This document shows, piece after piece, positions 54,710-63,249 of a DNA stretch of 64,000 nt. The translations under genes were made by a program, and so were the position numbers. The stretch is from Bauldia sp. (GTDB lineage: Bacteria; Pseudomonadota; Alphaproteobacteria; Rhizobiales; Kaistiaceae), in assembly GCA_026126025.1 (NCBI GenBank), contig JAHCJZ010000004.1, positions 124,001 through 188,000 of the forward strand. Reading direction: 5' to 3'. Every line of letters begins with the position of its first letter. Position 1 is the stretch's first letter. The notes beneath the pieces were generated by a model that searched no databases, had not been told where the DNA came from, and worked only from the letters and a program-made list of their open reading frames with translations.

Positions 54710-55150
54710 ATGGCCGTCACCACCGGGTTCAGCCCTGCCCTCGACCAGACCGCACGCCGCACCGTCGCGCGCCCCGCGCACCGCGTCTTCGTCCACGCCA
54801 CCGACCGCATGCATCCCGGCGTGTTCGGCCTCGCGGTCGGCAGCTACGCCGCATTGCTGGCGGTGTTCTGGCTCTTCTTCACCACCGGCGTCGACATGGC
54901 GATCAACCTCGTCATCTGCACCGTCTATCTCGCCATGTATCTCGGCGTGCCGCTGATCATGGCGCGGATCGCATCGCGCGCGGCGGCGACTTCGGAGCCC
55001 GGCCGGCTCTCCGCCTTCCTGCGCGGCGGCCTGGAGACCGCGTCCGGCACGCTCAGCGGCTGGTCCGCGATGACGCAGGTGCTGATCGTGCCGGTCTCGC
55101 TCGCGGTCGGCGCCGTCGCGATGGGCATCGCGGCCAAGGTTCTCGCCTGA
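54710..55150 (+). CDS. Three-helix membrane protein, NsrR operon
   Basis: 146 residues. A basic N-terminus with RVFVHATDRMHPGVF precedes three hydrophobic segments (FGLAVGSYAALLAVFWLFFT, AINLVICTVYLAMYLGVPLI, LIVPVSLAVGAVAMGIAAKV). No family recognised. It is the first gene after the NsrR operator, ten bases before the globin gene. Co-regulation with the globin implies a role in the response to nitric oxide or nitrosative stress, for example as a membrane partner; this is inferred from context only. Confidence 0.75.
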   Translation: MAVTTGFSPALDQTARRTVARPAHRVFVHATDRMHPGVFGLAVGSYAALLAVFWLFFTTGVDMAINLVICTVYLAMYLGVPLIMARIASRAAATSEPGRLSAFLRGGLETASGTLSGWSAMTQVLIVPVSLAVGAVAMGIAAKVLA

Positions 55151-55160
55151 GGATCGCTTG

Positions 55161-55583
55161 ATGTCCCGGCCGCTCCAGCTGCGCGGACCAATCCACCCGC
55201 TGATCGACGAGGCCCTTGTCGCCGCGATGGTCGACCGCTTCTATGGCCGGGTGCGGGAGGACGCCGTGCTCGGCCCGATCTTCGATCGCGTCATCGGCGA
55301 CGGCTGGGACGCCCATCTGCAGCGGATGAAGGATTTCTGGTCCTCCATCACCATGATGACCGGCCGCTACAAGGGGACGCCGCTGGCCGCGCATCAGCGG
55401 ATCGGCGGCCTCGGTCCAGGACATTTCGAGCGCTGGCTGCGGCTGTGGCGCGAGACCGCGCGGGAGGTGTGCATGTCGGAAGAGGTGGCTGGCCTCTTCA
55501 TCGAGCGGGCCGAGCGGATCGCGCGGAGCCTCCTCTTCGGGCTCACCGACGTCACCGCCGGCGCGGCGAGCCCCGGCGGATGA
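55161..55583 (+). CDS. Group III truncated haemoglobin
   Basis: 140 residues from ATG 55161, after GAGG. LIDEALVAAMVDRFYGRVRE, LGPIFDRVIGDGWDAHLQRM, KDFWSSITMMTGRYKGTPLA and AHQRIGGLGPGHFERWLRLW follow the trHb3 pattern (FY--VR-D--LGPIF, W--HL--M--FW). H78 is the probable proximal ligand. Group III globins are linked to NO detoxification in Campylobacter; regulation by NsrR here agrees. Its stop overlaps the following membrane-protein start (ATGA). Confidence 0.9.
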   Translation: MSRPLQLRGPIHPLIDEALVAAMVDRFYGRVREDAVLGPIFDRVIGDGWDAHLQRMKDFWSSITMMTGRYKGTPLAAHQRIGGLGPGHFERWLRLWRETAREVCMSEEVAGLFIERAERIARSLLFGLTDVTAGAASPGG

Positions 55584-56041
55584 GCGGCAGCTCCGCCGCG
55601 CCGGCCTGGGCGCTCATCGCCGTCCCGGTGATCGCGCTTTTGTGGGCCGGGCTCCTCTTCGGCGTGTCCTTCCTGGCGACGCCGGTGAAGTTCGCAGCGC
55701 CCTCGCTGACCCTCGGCGTCGCGCTCGACGTCGGCCAGACCACCTTCCATCTGCTGGTCAAGGTGGAGTGGGCGATGCTCCTTCTCCTCCTCGCAGCGAC
55801 CGCGTTCGCGCGTTTCCCGACGCTGGAGCTGGTCGTGCTCGTCCTGCTTGCGGCGGGGCTTGCGGTCCAGACCTTCCTGCTGCTGCCGCCGCTCGACGAA
55901 AGGGTCGCCGCGATTATCGCCGGCGAGACGCTGCCGGCGAGCCGCCTGCACCTTGCCTATATCGCCGTCGAGGTGTTGAAGCTCCTGGCGCTTCTCGGCG
56001 GCGCGTTCGCCGGCATAAGGCTCCTGCGCCTCGCGGCGTAG
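55580..56041 (+). CDS. Four-helix membrane protein, NsrR operon
   Basis: 153 residues from the ATG at 55580 that overlaps the globin stop by four bases. Four hydrophobic segments: ALIAVPVIALLWAGLLFGVS, MLLLLLAATAFARF, LELVVLVLLAAGLAVQTFLL and VEVLKLLALLGGAFAGIRLL. Between them ATPVKFAAPSLTLGVALDVG and LPPLDERVAAIIAGETLPAS with LHLAYIAVE recur in related proteins of unknown function. Tight coupling with the globin suggests a membrane partner in NO or redox handling. Confidence 0.75.
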   Translation: MSGSSAAPAWALIAVPVIALLWAGLLFGVSFLATPVKFAAPSLTLGVALDVGQTTFHLLVKVEWAMLLLLLAATAFARFPTLELVVLVLLAAGLAVQTFLLLPPLDERVAAIIAGETLPASRLHLAYIAVEVLKLLALLGGAFAGIRLLRLAA

Positions 56042-56059
56042 ACCGTCCCGGGAACGGCC

Positions 56060-56929
56060 TCAGACCGCGGCGCCGCCGACCTCGACCAGCACGATCTCGG
56101 GCGGCACGCGGAACCGCACCGGCAGACCCGAGCAGCCGAGTCCGGCCGAGACCACGAGGTGCCGGCCGCGCTCGACGATATGGCCATAGGCGTAGCGCCT
56201 GCCATAGTCGGAGCCCATCGCCGGAAAGCGGCCGACGATCGGCAGCGAGACTTGGCCGCCATGGGTGTGGCCCGAAAGCGTCAGCCCGAACCGCTCCGGC
56301 GCTTTCGGGAAGGCGTCCGGCTCGTGGGCGAGGAGGATCGCCGGCGTCCCGTCGTCGGGGATCTGCGCGATCAGCCGGTCCATGTCGTCGACGCCGGAAT
56401 GGCGGAAGGCGAGCTGGTCGCCGAGGCCGCCGAGCCAGACCCGCTCGCCGCCGGGCAGCGTCAGCGGGACGGCGTCATTCTCCAGCACCGGCAGGCCGGC
56501 GGCCTCGAGCGCGGTGCGGACCCGCGGCCCGTCATGCCACCAGTCGTGATTGCCGAGGACCGAATAGACCCCGAGCGGCGCCCGCAGCGCGCCGAGGGGC
56601 GCGCTCCAGTCGCGCATCGGGATCGGCTGCGCGTAGAGCCAGTTGAGGCCCTCCACGAAATCGCCGAGGAGGACGACGACGTCGGGCTCCAGCGCGTTGG
56701 TCGCCTCGACGATGCCCTCGATACGGTGGATCGGCATCCACGGCCGGCAGGCGTGGATGTCGGTGACGATCGCGATGCGAAGGCGGGTGTCCGGATAGCA
56801 CCAGTCCGGCGGCGTGACCACGTAGCGCGTGACGGCCGGCCTGAGCCCGGGCTCCACCGCCACGGCGTAGCCCGACACCGTGAGCGGGACGGCGGCGGCA
56901 CCCAGGAGAAAGGTTCGGCGCGTCAGCAT
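56060..56929 (-). CDS. Metallophosphoesterase, membrane-associated (YkuE/YaeI-like)
   Basis: 289 residues. LTRRTFLLGAAAVPLTVSGY is a Tat-like signal or anchor. The calcineurin-like motifs are complete: RIAIVTDIHACRPW, VVVLLGDFVEG, SVLGNHDWWHDG, ILLAHEPDAF and LTLSGHTHGGQVSLP. This group acts on phosphodiesters such as UDP-linked or lipid substrates at the membrane; the specific substrate is unknown. It is convergent with the NsrR operon and precedes rplS in the reverse orientation order. Confidence 0.9.
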   Translation of the reverse strand: MLTRRTFLLGAAAVPLTVSGYAVAVEPGLRPAVTRYVVTPPDWCYPDTRLRIAIVTDIHACRPWMPIHRIEGIVEATNALEPDVVVLLGDFVEGLNWLYAQPIPMRDWSAPLGALRAPLGVYSVLGNHDWWHDGPRVRTALEAAGLPVLENDAVPLTLPGGERVWLGGLGDQLAFRHSGVDDMDRLIAQIPDDGTPAILLAHEPDAFPKAPERFGLTLSGHTHGGQVSLPIVGRFPAMGSDYGRRYAYGHIVERGRHLVVSAGLGCSGLPVRFRVPPEIVLVEVGGAAV

Positions 56930-57008
56930 CCCTGCGGGCTAGCTGACTCGCATGTCTCAAAAACGACGGGACGATGATGCTTCCACAGCTGCGCGGATGT
57001 GCCGCAAA

Positions 57009-57404
57009 TTAAGGCGCGGCGACGTTCTCGTCCTTGCCGCCCCTCTGCTCGGTCTTCTCGGTGATGCGGGCGGACTTGCCGCGGCGGCCGCGCAGATAAT
57101 AGAGCTTGGCGCGGCGGACCTTGCCGCGGCGCACGACCACGATCGAATCGATCAGCGGCGAATAGACCGGGAAGACGCGCTCGACGCCTTCGCCATAGGA
57201 GATCTTCCGCACCGTGAAGCTCTCGCTCAGCCCGCCGCCCGACCGCGCGATGCACACGCCCTCATAGGCCTGGATGCGGGTCCGGTTGCCCTCGGTCACC
57301 TTGACGTTGACGCGCAGGGTGTCGCCCGGGGCGAACTCCGGAACCGCGCGCTGCGCGCTAATGGCCTCGGCCTGCTCCTTCTCGAGCTGCGAAATGATGT
57401 TCAT
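57009..57404 (-). CDS. rplS: 50S ribosomal protein L19
   Basis: 131 residues from ATG 57404. [80 protein letters not shown] and [20 protein letters not shown] are the L19 fold at the 30S-50S interface. The C-terminus is charged and extended. trmD, which normally precedes rplS, lies about 3.2 kb upstream with four other genes in between. Confidence 0.98.
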   Translation of the reverse strand: MNIISQLEKEQAEAISAQRAVPEFAPGDTLRVNVKVTEGNRTRIQAYEGVCIARSGGGLSESFTVRKISYGEGVERVFPVYSPLIDSIVVVRRGKVRRAKLYYLRGRRGKSARITEKTEQRGGKDENVAAP

Positions 57405-57580
57405 GGCGGAAACCCTGTGTGGCCGGCCGGCGCGAGAGGGCGGAAGGCCGCTCGATACGCCTTGTCCCGGCAGATTTGCGCGGTTCCATACAGGACTTGA
57501 TTGCCCTTGTCGATGGCGCCGGCCCGCTCTTTCGGCATCCGTTGCCGGCACGATGCGTCCGGCATGGGGCGCGGCCGTTC

Positions 57581-58000
57581 CTACGCGGCCGCGGGCGGCG
57601 TCGCGGTCTGTGCGGCAAGCTCGGCAAGGGTGAAGCGGTCGAGCTCGGCCAGGAAGGCCTCGGTCGCCGACCGCATCGCCGAACTCAGCGCGCATCGCGT
57701 GATGAAGACGCACGACGCCGACCCCGTCATGCAGTCGACCACCGCAAAATCGGTTTCCATCCACCGCACCACCGCGCCGATCCGGATGTTCTGCGCTGGT
57801 TCGCGCAGCACCAGCCCGCCGCCGGGCCCGGGCTTGGCGCTGACGAGGCCGGCCGCCCCGAGCTTCGCCGCGATCTTCATCAGGTGCGATTTCGGCAGGC
57901 CGAGGCGGGTCGCCGCCGCCTCGATCGACAGCCTGCCGCCGAGCTTTTCCATCAGCATCAGCAGGCGAAGGGCGAAGTCGCTGGCGCGGTTCAGGCGCAT
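57581..58000 (-). CDS. Rrf2 family regulator, second NsrR-like paralogue
   Basis: 139 residues. [40 protein letters not shown] and [20 protein letters not shown] form the Rrf2 winged helix. Cysteines C90, C97 and C103 ([17 protein letters not shown]) keep exactly the spacing of the NsrR at 54160, so it probably also binds an iron-sulfur cluster. It is divergent from a cytochrome P460-like gene. NO or redox control of that gene is the likely role; the cluster type is unknown. Confidence 0.85.
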   Translation of the reverse strand: MRLNRASDFALRLLMLMEKLGGRLSIEAAATRLGLPKSHLMKIAAKLGAAGLVSAKPGPGGGLVLREPAQNIRIGAVVRWMETDFAVVDCMTGSASCVFITRCALSSAMRSATEAFLAELDRFTLAELAAQTATPPAAA

Positions 58001-58070
58001 GGAAGGTGCTCCGGGACGGGGTCGTTCAAAGCCAACAGGCGTTGACGGCGAAGACTACTTGAGAGTGCGG

Positions 58071-58105
58071 GATAAAAATGGTTCATTTCTCATGCATCAT
58101 TTATC
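58071..58105. promoter_or_regulatory. Imperfect AT-rich dyad between the Rrf2 gene and the P460 gene
   Basis: GATAAAAATG on the left and CATTTATC on the right, with ATGCAT at 58092-58097 inside, make an imperfect inverted repeat in an otherwise GC-rich region. It lies 50-85 bases before the P460 start. It recalls Rrf2 operators but is not a clean NsrR palindrome. Confidence 0.35.
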
Positions 58106-58156
58106 GTGCTGGTCGCGATCGGCCATGGAGCACGGGTTGGGCGGAGGGAAATGGTG

Positions 58157-58690
58157 ATGAAACTCAATCGCTTGGCAGTTGCTTTGGTCGTCGGTGGCGG
58201 GCTCACGCTGGGGGCGGTGACGCTGACCGTGGCGCAGGAAGACGAGCCGCGGATCGCCTTCCCGGCGGACTTCGCGAGCGAATTCACGCTCTACATGGAA
58301 ATCGACCGGGTGCAGAACCCCGGCCAGGTCATGCGCATCTACGCCAATGACGTGGCGCTGTCGGGTCTCGATTCGGAGGGCCGGTTCCCGGCCGGATCGA
58401 TCCTGGTGGGCCAGATCTTCGCGGCGAGGACGGATGCCGACGGCAACGTCATCATCAGCGATCTCGGCCGCCAGATCATCGGCAACCCCGCCGCGGTGGC
58501 GGTGATGGAGAAGGAGGAAGGCTGGGGCGACGCCTTCCCCGACGAGCTGCGCAACGACGACTGGGACTTCGCGATCTTCTCGCCCGCCGGCGAGCGCCTC
58601 GACCGCGACCTCAACGCCTGCCGGTCGTGCCACGCCCCGCTCGGCGACATCGATCACGTCTTCTCGTTCCAGCACGTCCCGCTGCCGTAG
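58157..58690 (+). CDS. Cytochrome P460 / cytochrome c'-beta family protein
   Basis: 177 residues from ATG 58157 (GGAGGG upstream; ATG 58151 also possible). A signal peptide ends at TVAQ. IAFPADFASEFTLYMEIDR, RIYANDVALSGLD, GSILVGQIFAARTDADGNVI, GWGDAFPDELRNDDWDFAIF and the C-terminal haem motif CRSCH (C155, C158, H159) with DIDHVFSFQHVPL match the P460 fold. Relatives bind NO or oxidise hydroxylamine or NO; without the cross-link lysine located I cannot tell P460 from c'-beta. A divergent Rrf2 regulator supports an NO-linked role. Confidence 0.87.
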   Translation: MKLNRLAVALVVGGGLTLGAVTLTVAQEDEPRIAFPADFASEFTLYMEIDRVQNPGQVMRIYANDVALSGLDSEGRFPAGSILVGQIFAARTDADGNVIISDLGRQIIGNPAAVAVMEKEEGWGDAFPDELRNDDWDFAIFSPAGERLDRDLNACRSCHAPLGDIDHVFSFQHVPLP

Positions 58691-58729
58691 CGTCGCGGCA
58701 AGAGCCGGCCGGCACTCCGGCCGGCTCCG

Positions 58730-59458
58730 CTACCGGAAGCCGATCGTCTCGGGATAGGCGCCCCAGTCATTGGTGGTGACGCCGTTCCGCGTCGACCCGG
58801 TGAGGCCGTCCACGGCTCCATAACGGGCCACGGTAACGAGGCCGCCATCGGTGCTGATGGCGCCTGCATGGAGCGCGGCGCGGCAGATCGAGGAATCGTC
58901 GCTGTAGCGGTCGGTGCCCCACACGAAGCCTGTCTCGGCTGCCGCCGCGGTGCAGCCGCAGGTCAGCGACTTGACGCCGTCGGGCATGCTGTTCGGGCAG
59001 AGCGGCGCGTCACCGAAGTCGACGCCGGGCCCGTCATCGGCTGCCGCGGTCGGGCACAGGCCGGTCTGGACCGCGGGGAAGAAGAAGCTCTGCCGCCAGG
59101 CGCCGTAGGACTGGGTGGTCACGCCATTGGCCGTGCTGGATTCATAGGAGTCACAACCCTCGGAGCCTGTCACATCGACCGCCCCGAACAGCGCCGGCCC
59201 GTCCGGCGTCTCGATCACGGTCAACAGTCCGGCATGGGCGGCGGCGATGCAGATGTCGGAGTCATGGGTGTAAGGCCCGGCGCCCCACACGCTCGAGCCC
59301 GGCCCGCTGACCTCGCAGCCGCAGGCAATGGTCTCGCCGATCGCGGGCGGCGCCGAGCACGCCTCGACCCCTTTGCCGGGCTGGGCCCACGCAGGTGCGG
59401 CGGCGGTCGCTGCGGCAAGGCCGAAGGAAAGGGCGATGGCGGCGGACAGGATGCGCAT
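58730..59458 (-). CDS. Secreted protein with two LCCL domains
   Basis: 242 residues from ATG 59458, after GGAG. The signal peptide ends near AWAQ. Two copies of an LCCL-like unit are seen at about 60-130 and 175-242: VWGAGPYTHDSDICIAAAHA then GLLTV-GPALFGAVDVTG, and VWGTDRYSDDSSICRAALHA then GAISTDGGLVTVARYGAVDG. Each has the hallmark VWGTxxYxDDSxICxAAxHAG followed by a V-V strand, with cysteines in GCxV/GCT positions. LCCL domains are mostly eukaryotic but occur in some bacteria; ligands are unknown. The two halves end with NGVTTQSYGAW and NGVTTNDWGAY, a further sign of duplication. Confidence 0.85.
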   Translation of the reverse strand: MRILSAAIALSFGLAAATAAAPAWAQPGKGVEACSAPPAIGETIACGCEVSGPGSSVWGAGPYTHDSDICIAAAHAGLLTVIETPDGPALFGAVDVTGSEGCDSYESSTANGVTTQSYGAWRQSFFFPAVQTGLCPTAAADDGPGVDFGDAPLCPNSMPDGVKSLTCGCTAAAAETGFVWGTDRYSDDSSICRAALHAGAISTDGGLVTVARYGAVDGLTGSTRNGVTTNDWGAYPETIGFR

Positions 59459-59518
59459 TCGGACGAACTCCTTGCCGGGATTGTGACTCCTGTCGGGACC
59501 CATGCAAGTCCGGCGGGA

Positions 59519-60472
59519 TCAGTGACCGAAGTGGAGGTTAACGCCGGCGGTGATCTGGAGGCGCGGATCGCCGCCGAAGATCGGGAACAGACTCTTGGCG
59601 TCGAGGAAGAGGGACGTGTTGCCGCCGCTGCCGCTCCGTTCGAGCCCGCCACCGGCCGTCCAGCTCGGCGTGCCGGTATAGGCGCCGGCGCCGATCGTGC
59701 CGTAAAGCAGGACGCGGTCCGCCAGGACGACGCCACCGCGGAGATTCGCGCTGCCATTAATCAGCGGCCAGAAATCGTCGTACTGCGTCAGATCATATTC
59801 GATGCCCGCCACGAAACGGTCGCCGCCGAAATTGAAGCCGGACCGGACGCCGAACGACCCTGCCGAGTAGCCTGAGGCGAACCCGCCGCTGACGCCGAGA
59901 TAGAGGCCGTGCCAGGGATGACCGCCCGATGCGGCGGCCTCATCGGCGCCGGGATGCTTGTCGCCGGGGCGGATGATGATGCCGGCGTGAACGTCGCGGC
60001 CGACATGGCTGCCGGAGCTGAAAGAGCGATGGGTGCTGGCCTCGACGAAGGTCGAAAGGCGGTCATTGACGGCGATTTCGAGCCCGCCGCCGGCGATCCA
60101 GAGGATGTTGCCGGACACGGTGCCGACGCCGTACTGGCCGTAGACCAGTCCGCGGTCGCCGATGAGAAGGCCGATGCGGCCGTTGATGCTGCCATCCACG
60201 ACCCATTGCGACGACAGATGGTACTGCTCGACCTCAACGCCGAAGAGGAAATTTCCGGACGTGAAGTTGTAGCCGTACTGGACGCCGGCGCCGGGCCTAG
60301 TCAGTGAGAAGAACGTCGAGCGTACGGCGAACGAGCCGAAATAGGCCCCGTCGAACGCGGAACCGGACGGAACGGCATCGACCGCCGGCGGTGGCGGGTT
60401 GTCAGCCAGGGCTGCGCCGGCGCAAAGGCCCGCGACTGCGAGCCCCGTCACGAGCAGCCGCGCCAGCTTCAT
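59519..60472 (-). CDS. Outer-membrane beta-barrel protein with internal duplication
   Basis: 317 residues from ATG 60472, after GGGGGG. The signal peptide LARLLVTGLAVAGLCAGAAL ends before ADNPPPP. The mature chain has two similar halves, about 50-165 and 200-317, each opening with an aromatic strand (FDGAYFGSFAVRSTFFS and WHGLYLGVSGGFASGYSAG), then F--G--FLFGVEVE / RFVAGIEYDL, NGRIGLLIGDRGLVYG / NLRGGVVLADRVLLYG and AGGGLE. Alternating hydrophobic strands and the final aromatic HFGH suggest an outer-membrane barrel. The function is unknown. Confidence 0.75.
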   Translation of the reverse strand: MKLARLLVTGLAVAGLCAGAALADNPPPPAVDAVPSGSAFDGAYFGSFAVRSTFFSLTRPGAGVQYGYNFTSGNFLFGVEVEQYHLSSQWVVDGSINGRIGLLIGDRGLVYGQYGVGTVSGNILWIAGGGLEIAVNDRLSTFVEASTHRSFSSGSHVGRDVHAGIIIRPGDKHPGADEAAASGGHPWHGLYLGVSGGFASGYSAGSFGVRSGFNFGGDRFVAGIEYDLTQYDDFWPLINGSANLRGGVVLADRVLLYGTIGAGAYTGTPSWTAGGGLERSGSGGNTSLFLDAKSLFPIFGGDPRLQITAGVNLHFGH

Positions 60473-60628
60473 GGCCGTCCCCCCTTTCCGCTCGCCTGGA
60501 ATCCAGCGAAACGGCATCGCCCCCGCGATGGAACGCAATTGATGGCACGGGCCGTGCCTGCTGTCCGGGAGGCGCAAGCGCGCCGCGGCGTTTCACGGGG
60601 ATTGTGGCGGAAATCACACGGGCGCCGA

Positions 60629-61327
60629 CTACGGCTTCGCCGGACCGCGCCGCAGGAGGTCGGGGCGGCGGGCGGCGGTGAGACGCTCGGCTTCGGCGCG
60701 GCGCCAGGCGGCGACCTTGGCGTGATCCCCGGAGGTGAGCACCTCCGGAATGCCGACGCCCTCGAAGATCTGCGGGCGGGTGTAGTGCGGATATTCGAGC
60801 CCGTCCTCCGCGAAGCTCTCGCTCTCGGCGGACTCCGCATTGCCCATCACGCCGGGCAGGAGCCGCACCGTCGCATCGAGGACCGCCATCGCCGCGATCT
60901 CGCCGCCGGACAGGACGTAGTCGCCGATCGACACCTCGCGGAGATTGCGCGCCGCGATCACCCGCTCGTCGACGCCCTCGAACCGCCCCGCAATGATGAC
61001 GACGCCCGGCCCCGCGGCAAGCTCGCGCGCCGCGGCCTGCGTGAAGGGAACACCGCGCGGGCTCATCAGCCAGCGCGGCCGCGGATCGTCGGCGGGGCTC
61101 GCCGCGTCGATCGCAGCCGCAAGCACGTCGGCGCGCAGCACCATGCCCGGCCCGCCGCCGGCCGGCGTGTCGTCGACCGAGCGATGGCGGCCGGTCGCCG
61201 CATCGCGAATGTCGCGCACCGCGAGCGACCACCGCCCCTCGGCCAGCGCCTTCCCGGCAAGGCTGACGCCGAGCGGCCCCGGGAACATCCCGGGAAAGAG
61301 CGTGAGCACGGTCGCGGCGAAGGTCAT
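60629..61327 (-). CDS. trmD: tRNA (guanine37-N1)-methyltransferase
   Basis: 232 residues from ATG 61327; the longer frame upstream runs into a repeat. [59 protein letters not shown], the knot segment [20 protein letters not shown] with [13 protein letters not shown], and the RRPDLLRRG tail are the TrmD SPOUT fold. It methylates G37 of tRNAs to prevent frameshifting. The usual rimM-trmD-rplS order is broken: barrel, LCCL, P460 and Rrf2 genes lie before rplS. Confidence 0.96.
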   Translation of the reverse strand: MTFAATVLTLFPGMFPGPLGVSLAGKALAEGRWSLAVRDIRDAATGRHRSVDDTPAGGGPGMVLRADVLAAAIDAASPADDPRPRWLMSPRGVPFTQAAARELAAGPGVVIIAGRFEGVDERVIAARNLREVSIGDYVLSGGEIAAMAVLDATVRLLPGVMGNAESAESESFAEDGLEYPHYTRPQIFEGVGIPEVLTSGDHAKVAAWRRAEAERLTAARRPDLLRRGPAKP

Positions 61328-61393
61328 GGCGCGAAGGCTTAGCGATGCGCGGGCTTTGGCGAAAGGGACCCCATTCCCTCCGGCACATCCCAA

Positions 61394-61451
61394 ACACACA
61401 GGAGTCCAGAGCCGCGAACGCCGGGCACGCGGCTTCTGGATTCCTGTGTGT
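61394..61451. repeat. Inverted repeat, ACACAGGAGTCCAGA type (family G)
   Basis: ACACAGGAGTCCAGAGCCGC on the left pairs with GCGGCTTCTGGATTCCTGTG on the right (one-base offset tolerated). It lies between the thioredoxin-like gene and trmD on the minus strand. Confidence 0.75.
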
Positions 61452-61502
61452 TGTGGATGTGGCAAGGTGGGTGCGGACGGGAGGCCGTTGGGTCCGCGAG
61501 AC

Positions 61503-62075
61503 CTAAACCGCCTCCTCCGCCTCTTCCTTCTTCCACTTCATCGAGCAGCCGACCGAGGGGATCTGGTCGGCGGGGCCCTGGCCGGTGCGCGCGATCAGCC
61601 GCATCGCCTCGAGGAGCTCGCGCTTCGCACCCTCCGGCAGCGGATTGGTGCGGCCCTCGTCGAGCCGGCCGCGATACTGGATCTCGCCTTTGGCGTTGAG
61701 GCCGAAAAAGTCCGGCGTGCAGGCCGCGTCATAAGCGTGCGCGACGTCCTGAGACTCGTCATAGAGGTAGGGGAACGGGAAGCCGTGGTCGCGCGCGAAG
61801 AGCTTCATGTTGTCGAACGAATCGTCGGAATAGGTCACCGCGTCGTTCGCGCTGATCGCGACGAAGCCGATGCCGTCCTCGGCGAGGAGCTTGGCGTCGG
61901 AAACGATGCGGTCGATCACCGCCTTCACATAGGGGCAGTGGTTGCAGATGAAGACCACCACCGCGCCGTTCGGCCCCATGATGTCGGCGAGGCTGTAGCT
62001 CTGGCCGTTGGTGGCCGGCAGCGTGAAGTCGGGAGCCGGAATGCCGAGCTCCATCGGCGGCGGGGAAACGGGCAT
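61503..62075 (-). CDS. Thioredoxin family protein (redoxin/AhpC-TSA type)
   Basis: 190 residues, no signal peptide. [40 protein letters not shown] with a CxxC at C44-C47, [40 protein letters not shown] and [20 protein letters not shown] are typical of the redoxin group often annotated thioredoxin family, present in many proteobacteria. It may be a thiol peroxidase or disulfide reductase. A GAGAGG precedes the start. It lies between trmD and the histidine kinase. Confidence 0.88.
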   Translation of the reverse strand: MPVSPPPMELGIPAPDFTLPATNGQSYSLADIMGPNGAVVVFICNHCPYVKAVIDRIVSDAKLLAEDGIGFVAISANDAVTYSDDSFDNMKLFARDHGFPFPYLYDESQDVAHAYDAACTPDFFGLNAKGEIQYRGRLDEGRTNPLPEGAKRELLEAMRLIARTGQGPADQIPSVGCSMKWKKEEAEEAV

Positions 62076-62137
62076 GGCGTGGGCCTCTCATTTCAGGGGG
62101 GACTGTTCCCCGGAATGAGGGCGAACGCCGCGAAAAA

Positions 62138-63238
62138 TCAAGGCCCCGGCGTGGCGTTCGGCGCGGCCGCGAGCTCCACGGTGACGCAAAGGCCGCCGCC
62201 CGGCCGGGGGAGGATGACGAGCGTCCCGTCATGCGCCTCGACGATGCTCTTGACGATGGCAAGGCCGAGGCCGACGCCGGCATGGTCGGTGCGGATGCGC
62301 TCCGTGCCGCGCTGGAACGGCTCGGTCAGCGTCGCGACCCGCTGCGGCGCGAGCGTCTCGCCGGTGTTCTCGACCGTGAGGACGACGGCATGGGGATGCG
62401 CCGCCGTGCCGACCTCGACCCGGCCGCCCTGCGGGAGGTTGTGGACGATGGCGTTGTGCAGGAGGTTCGTCGTCATCTGCAGCAGCAGCGCGCGTGACCC
62501 GATCGTCGGCGTGATCTCCCCGGACGTCTCGATCGTGATGCGGTGCTTTTCCGCGAGGGGGAGGAGAGTCTCGGCCGCCTCTTCCGCGATGAGGGAGAGG
62601 TCGACCGGCTCGCGGGTGAAGGACCGCCGGTCGGCCCGGCTGAGCAGGAGCAGGGCTTCGGTGAGCTCGATCGCGCGGACGTTGACGGCGGTGAGCCGCT
62701 CGATCAGCTCGCCGGGATTGCGGTTCGGATCGTTGCGGGCAACATCGAGCAGCGTGCGCGTGATCGCGAGCGGCGTGCGCAGCTCGTGGGAGGCGTTGGC
62801 CGCGAAGCGCTGCTGCTCGGCGACATGGGCTTCGAGCCGCGCGAGCATGGCGTCGAAGCTGTCGGCAAGCTCGCGGAACTCGTCCTTGCGTCCTTCGAGC
62901 TCGATCCGGTGCGAGAGCGATCCGGTCGCCGCGCGCCGCGTGGCGGCGGTGATGCGGGCAAGCGGCGCGAGCATGCGGCCGGCGAGAAGCCACCCGCCCA
63001 GCAGGCCGAACACCAGCAGCACCGCCATCGCCTGGGCTGCCCGCGGCGCGAAGGCACGCCACAGATCGGACCGGTTGGGTACGAAGAGCTGCCCGGGGAC
63101 CGTGATGGCGCCGTCGGGCACGTAGCGCAGCAGGAAGACCCACACCACCGCCAGCAGCAGCGCACCGGCAACGAGGAGGAAGCCCGCATAGCTGAGGGTG
63201 AGTTTCAGGCGAACGCTCAAGCCGGGCGCTCTCTTCAC
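62138..63238 (-). CDS. Sensor histidine kinase, HAMP-HisKA-HATPase
   Basis: 366 residues from GTG 63238, five bases after GGAGG. Two membrane helices at about 12-38 and 66-88 flank a short periplasmic loop of about 28 residues. A HAMP region (RMLAPLARITAATRRAATGS) is followed by the HisKA box with phosphorylated H151 in NASHELRTPLAITRTLL, and the ATPase N and G boxes NLLHNAIVHN and VGLGLAIVKSIVEAHDG. It is downstream of the response regulator gene with 11 bases between, forming a two-component pair. The signal is unknown. Confidence 0.94.
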   Translation of the reverse strand: MKRAPGLSVRLKLTLSYAGFLLVAGALLLAVVWVFLLRYVPDGAITVPGQLFVPNRSDLWRAFAPRAAQAMAVLLVFGLLGGWLLAGRMLAPLARITAATRRAATGSLSHRIELEGRKDEFRELADSFDAMLARLEAHVAEQQRFAANASHELRTPLAITRTLLDVARNDPNRNPGELIERLTAVNVRAIELTEALLLLSRADRRSFTREPVDLSLIAEEAAETLLPLAEKHRITIETSGEITPTIGSRALLLQMTTNLLHNAIVHNLPQGGRVEVGTAAHPHAVVLTVENTGETLAPQRVATLTEPFQRGTERIRTDHAGVGLGLAIVKSIVEAHDGTLVILPRPGGGLCVTVELAAAPNATPGP

Positions 63239-63249
63239 GCGCGCCTCCC

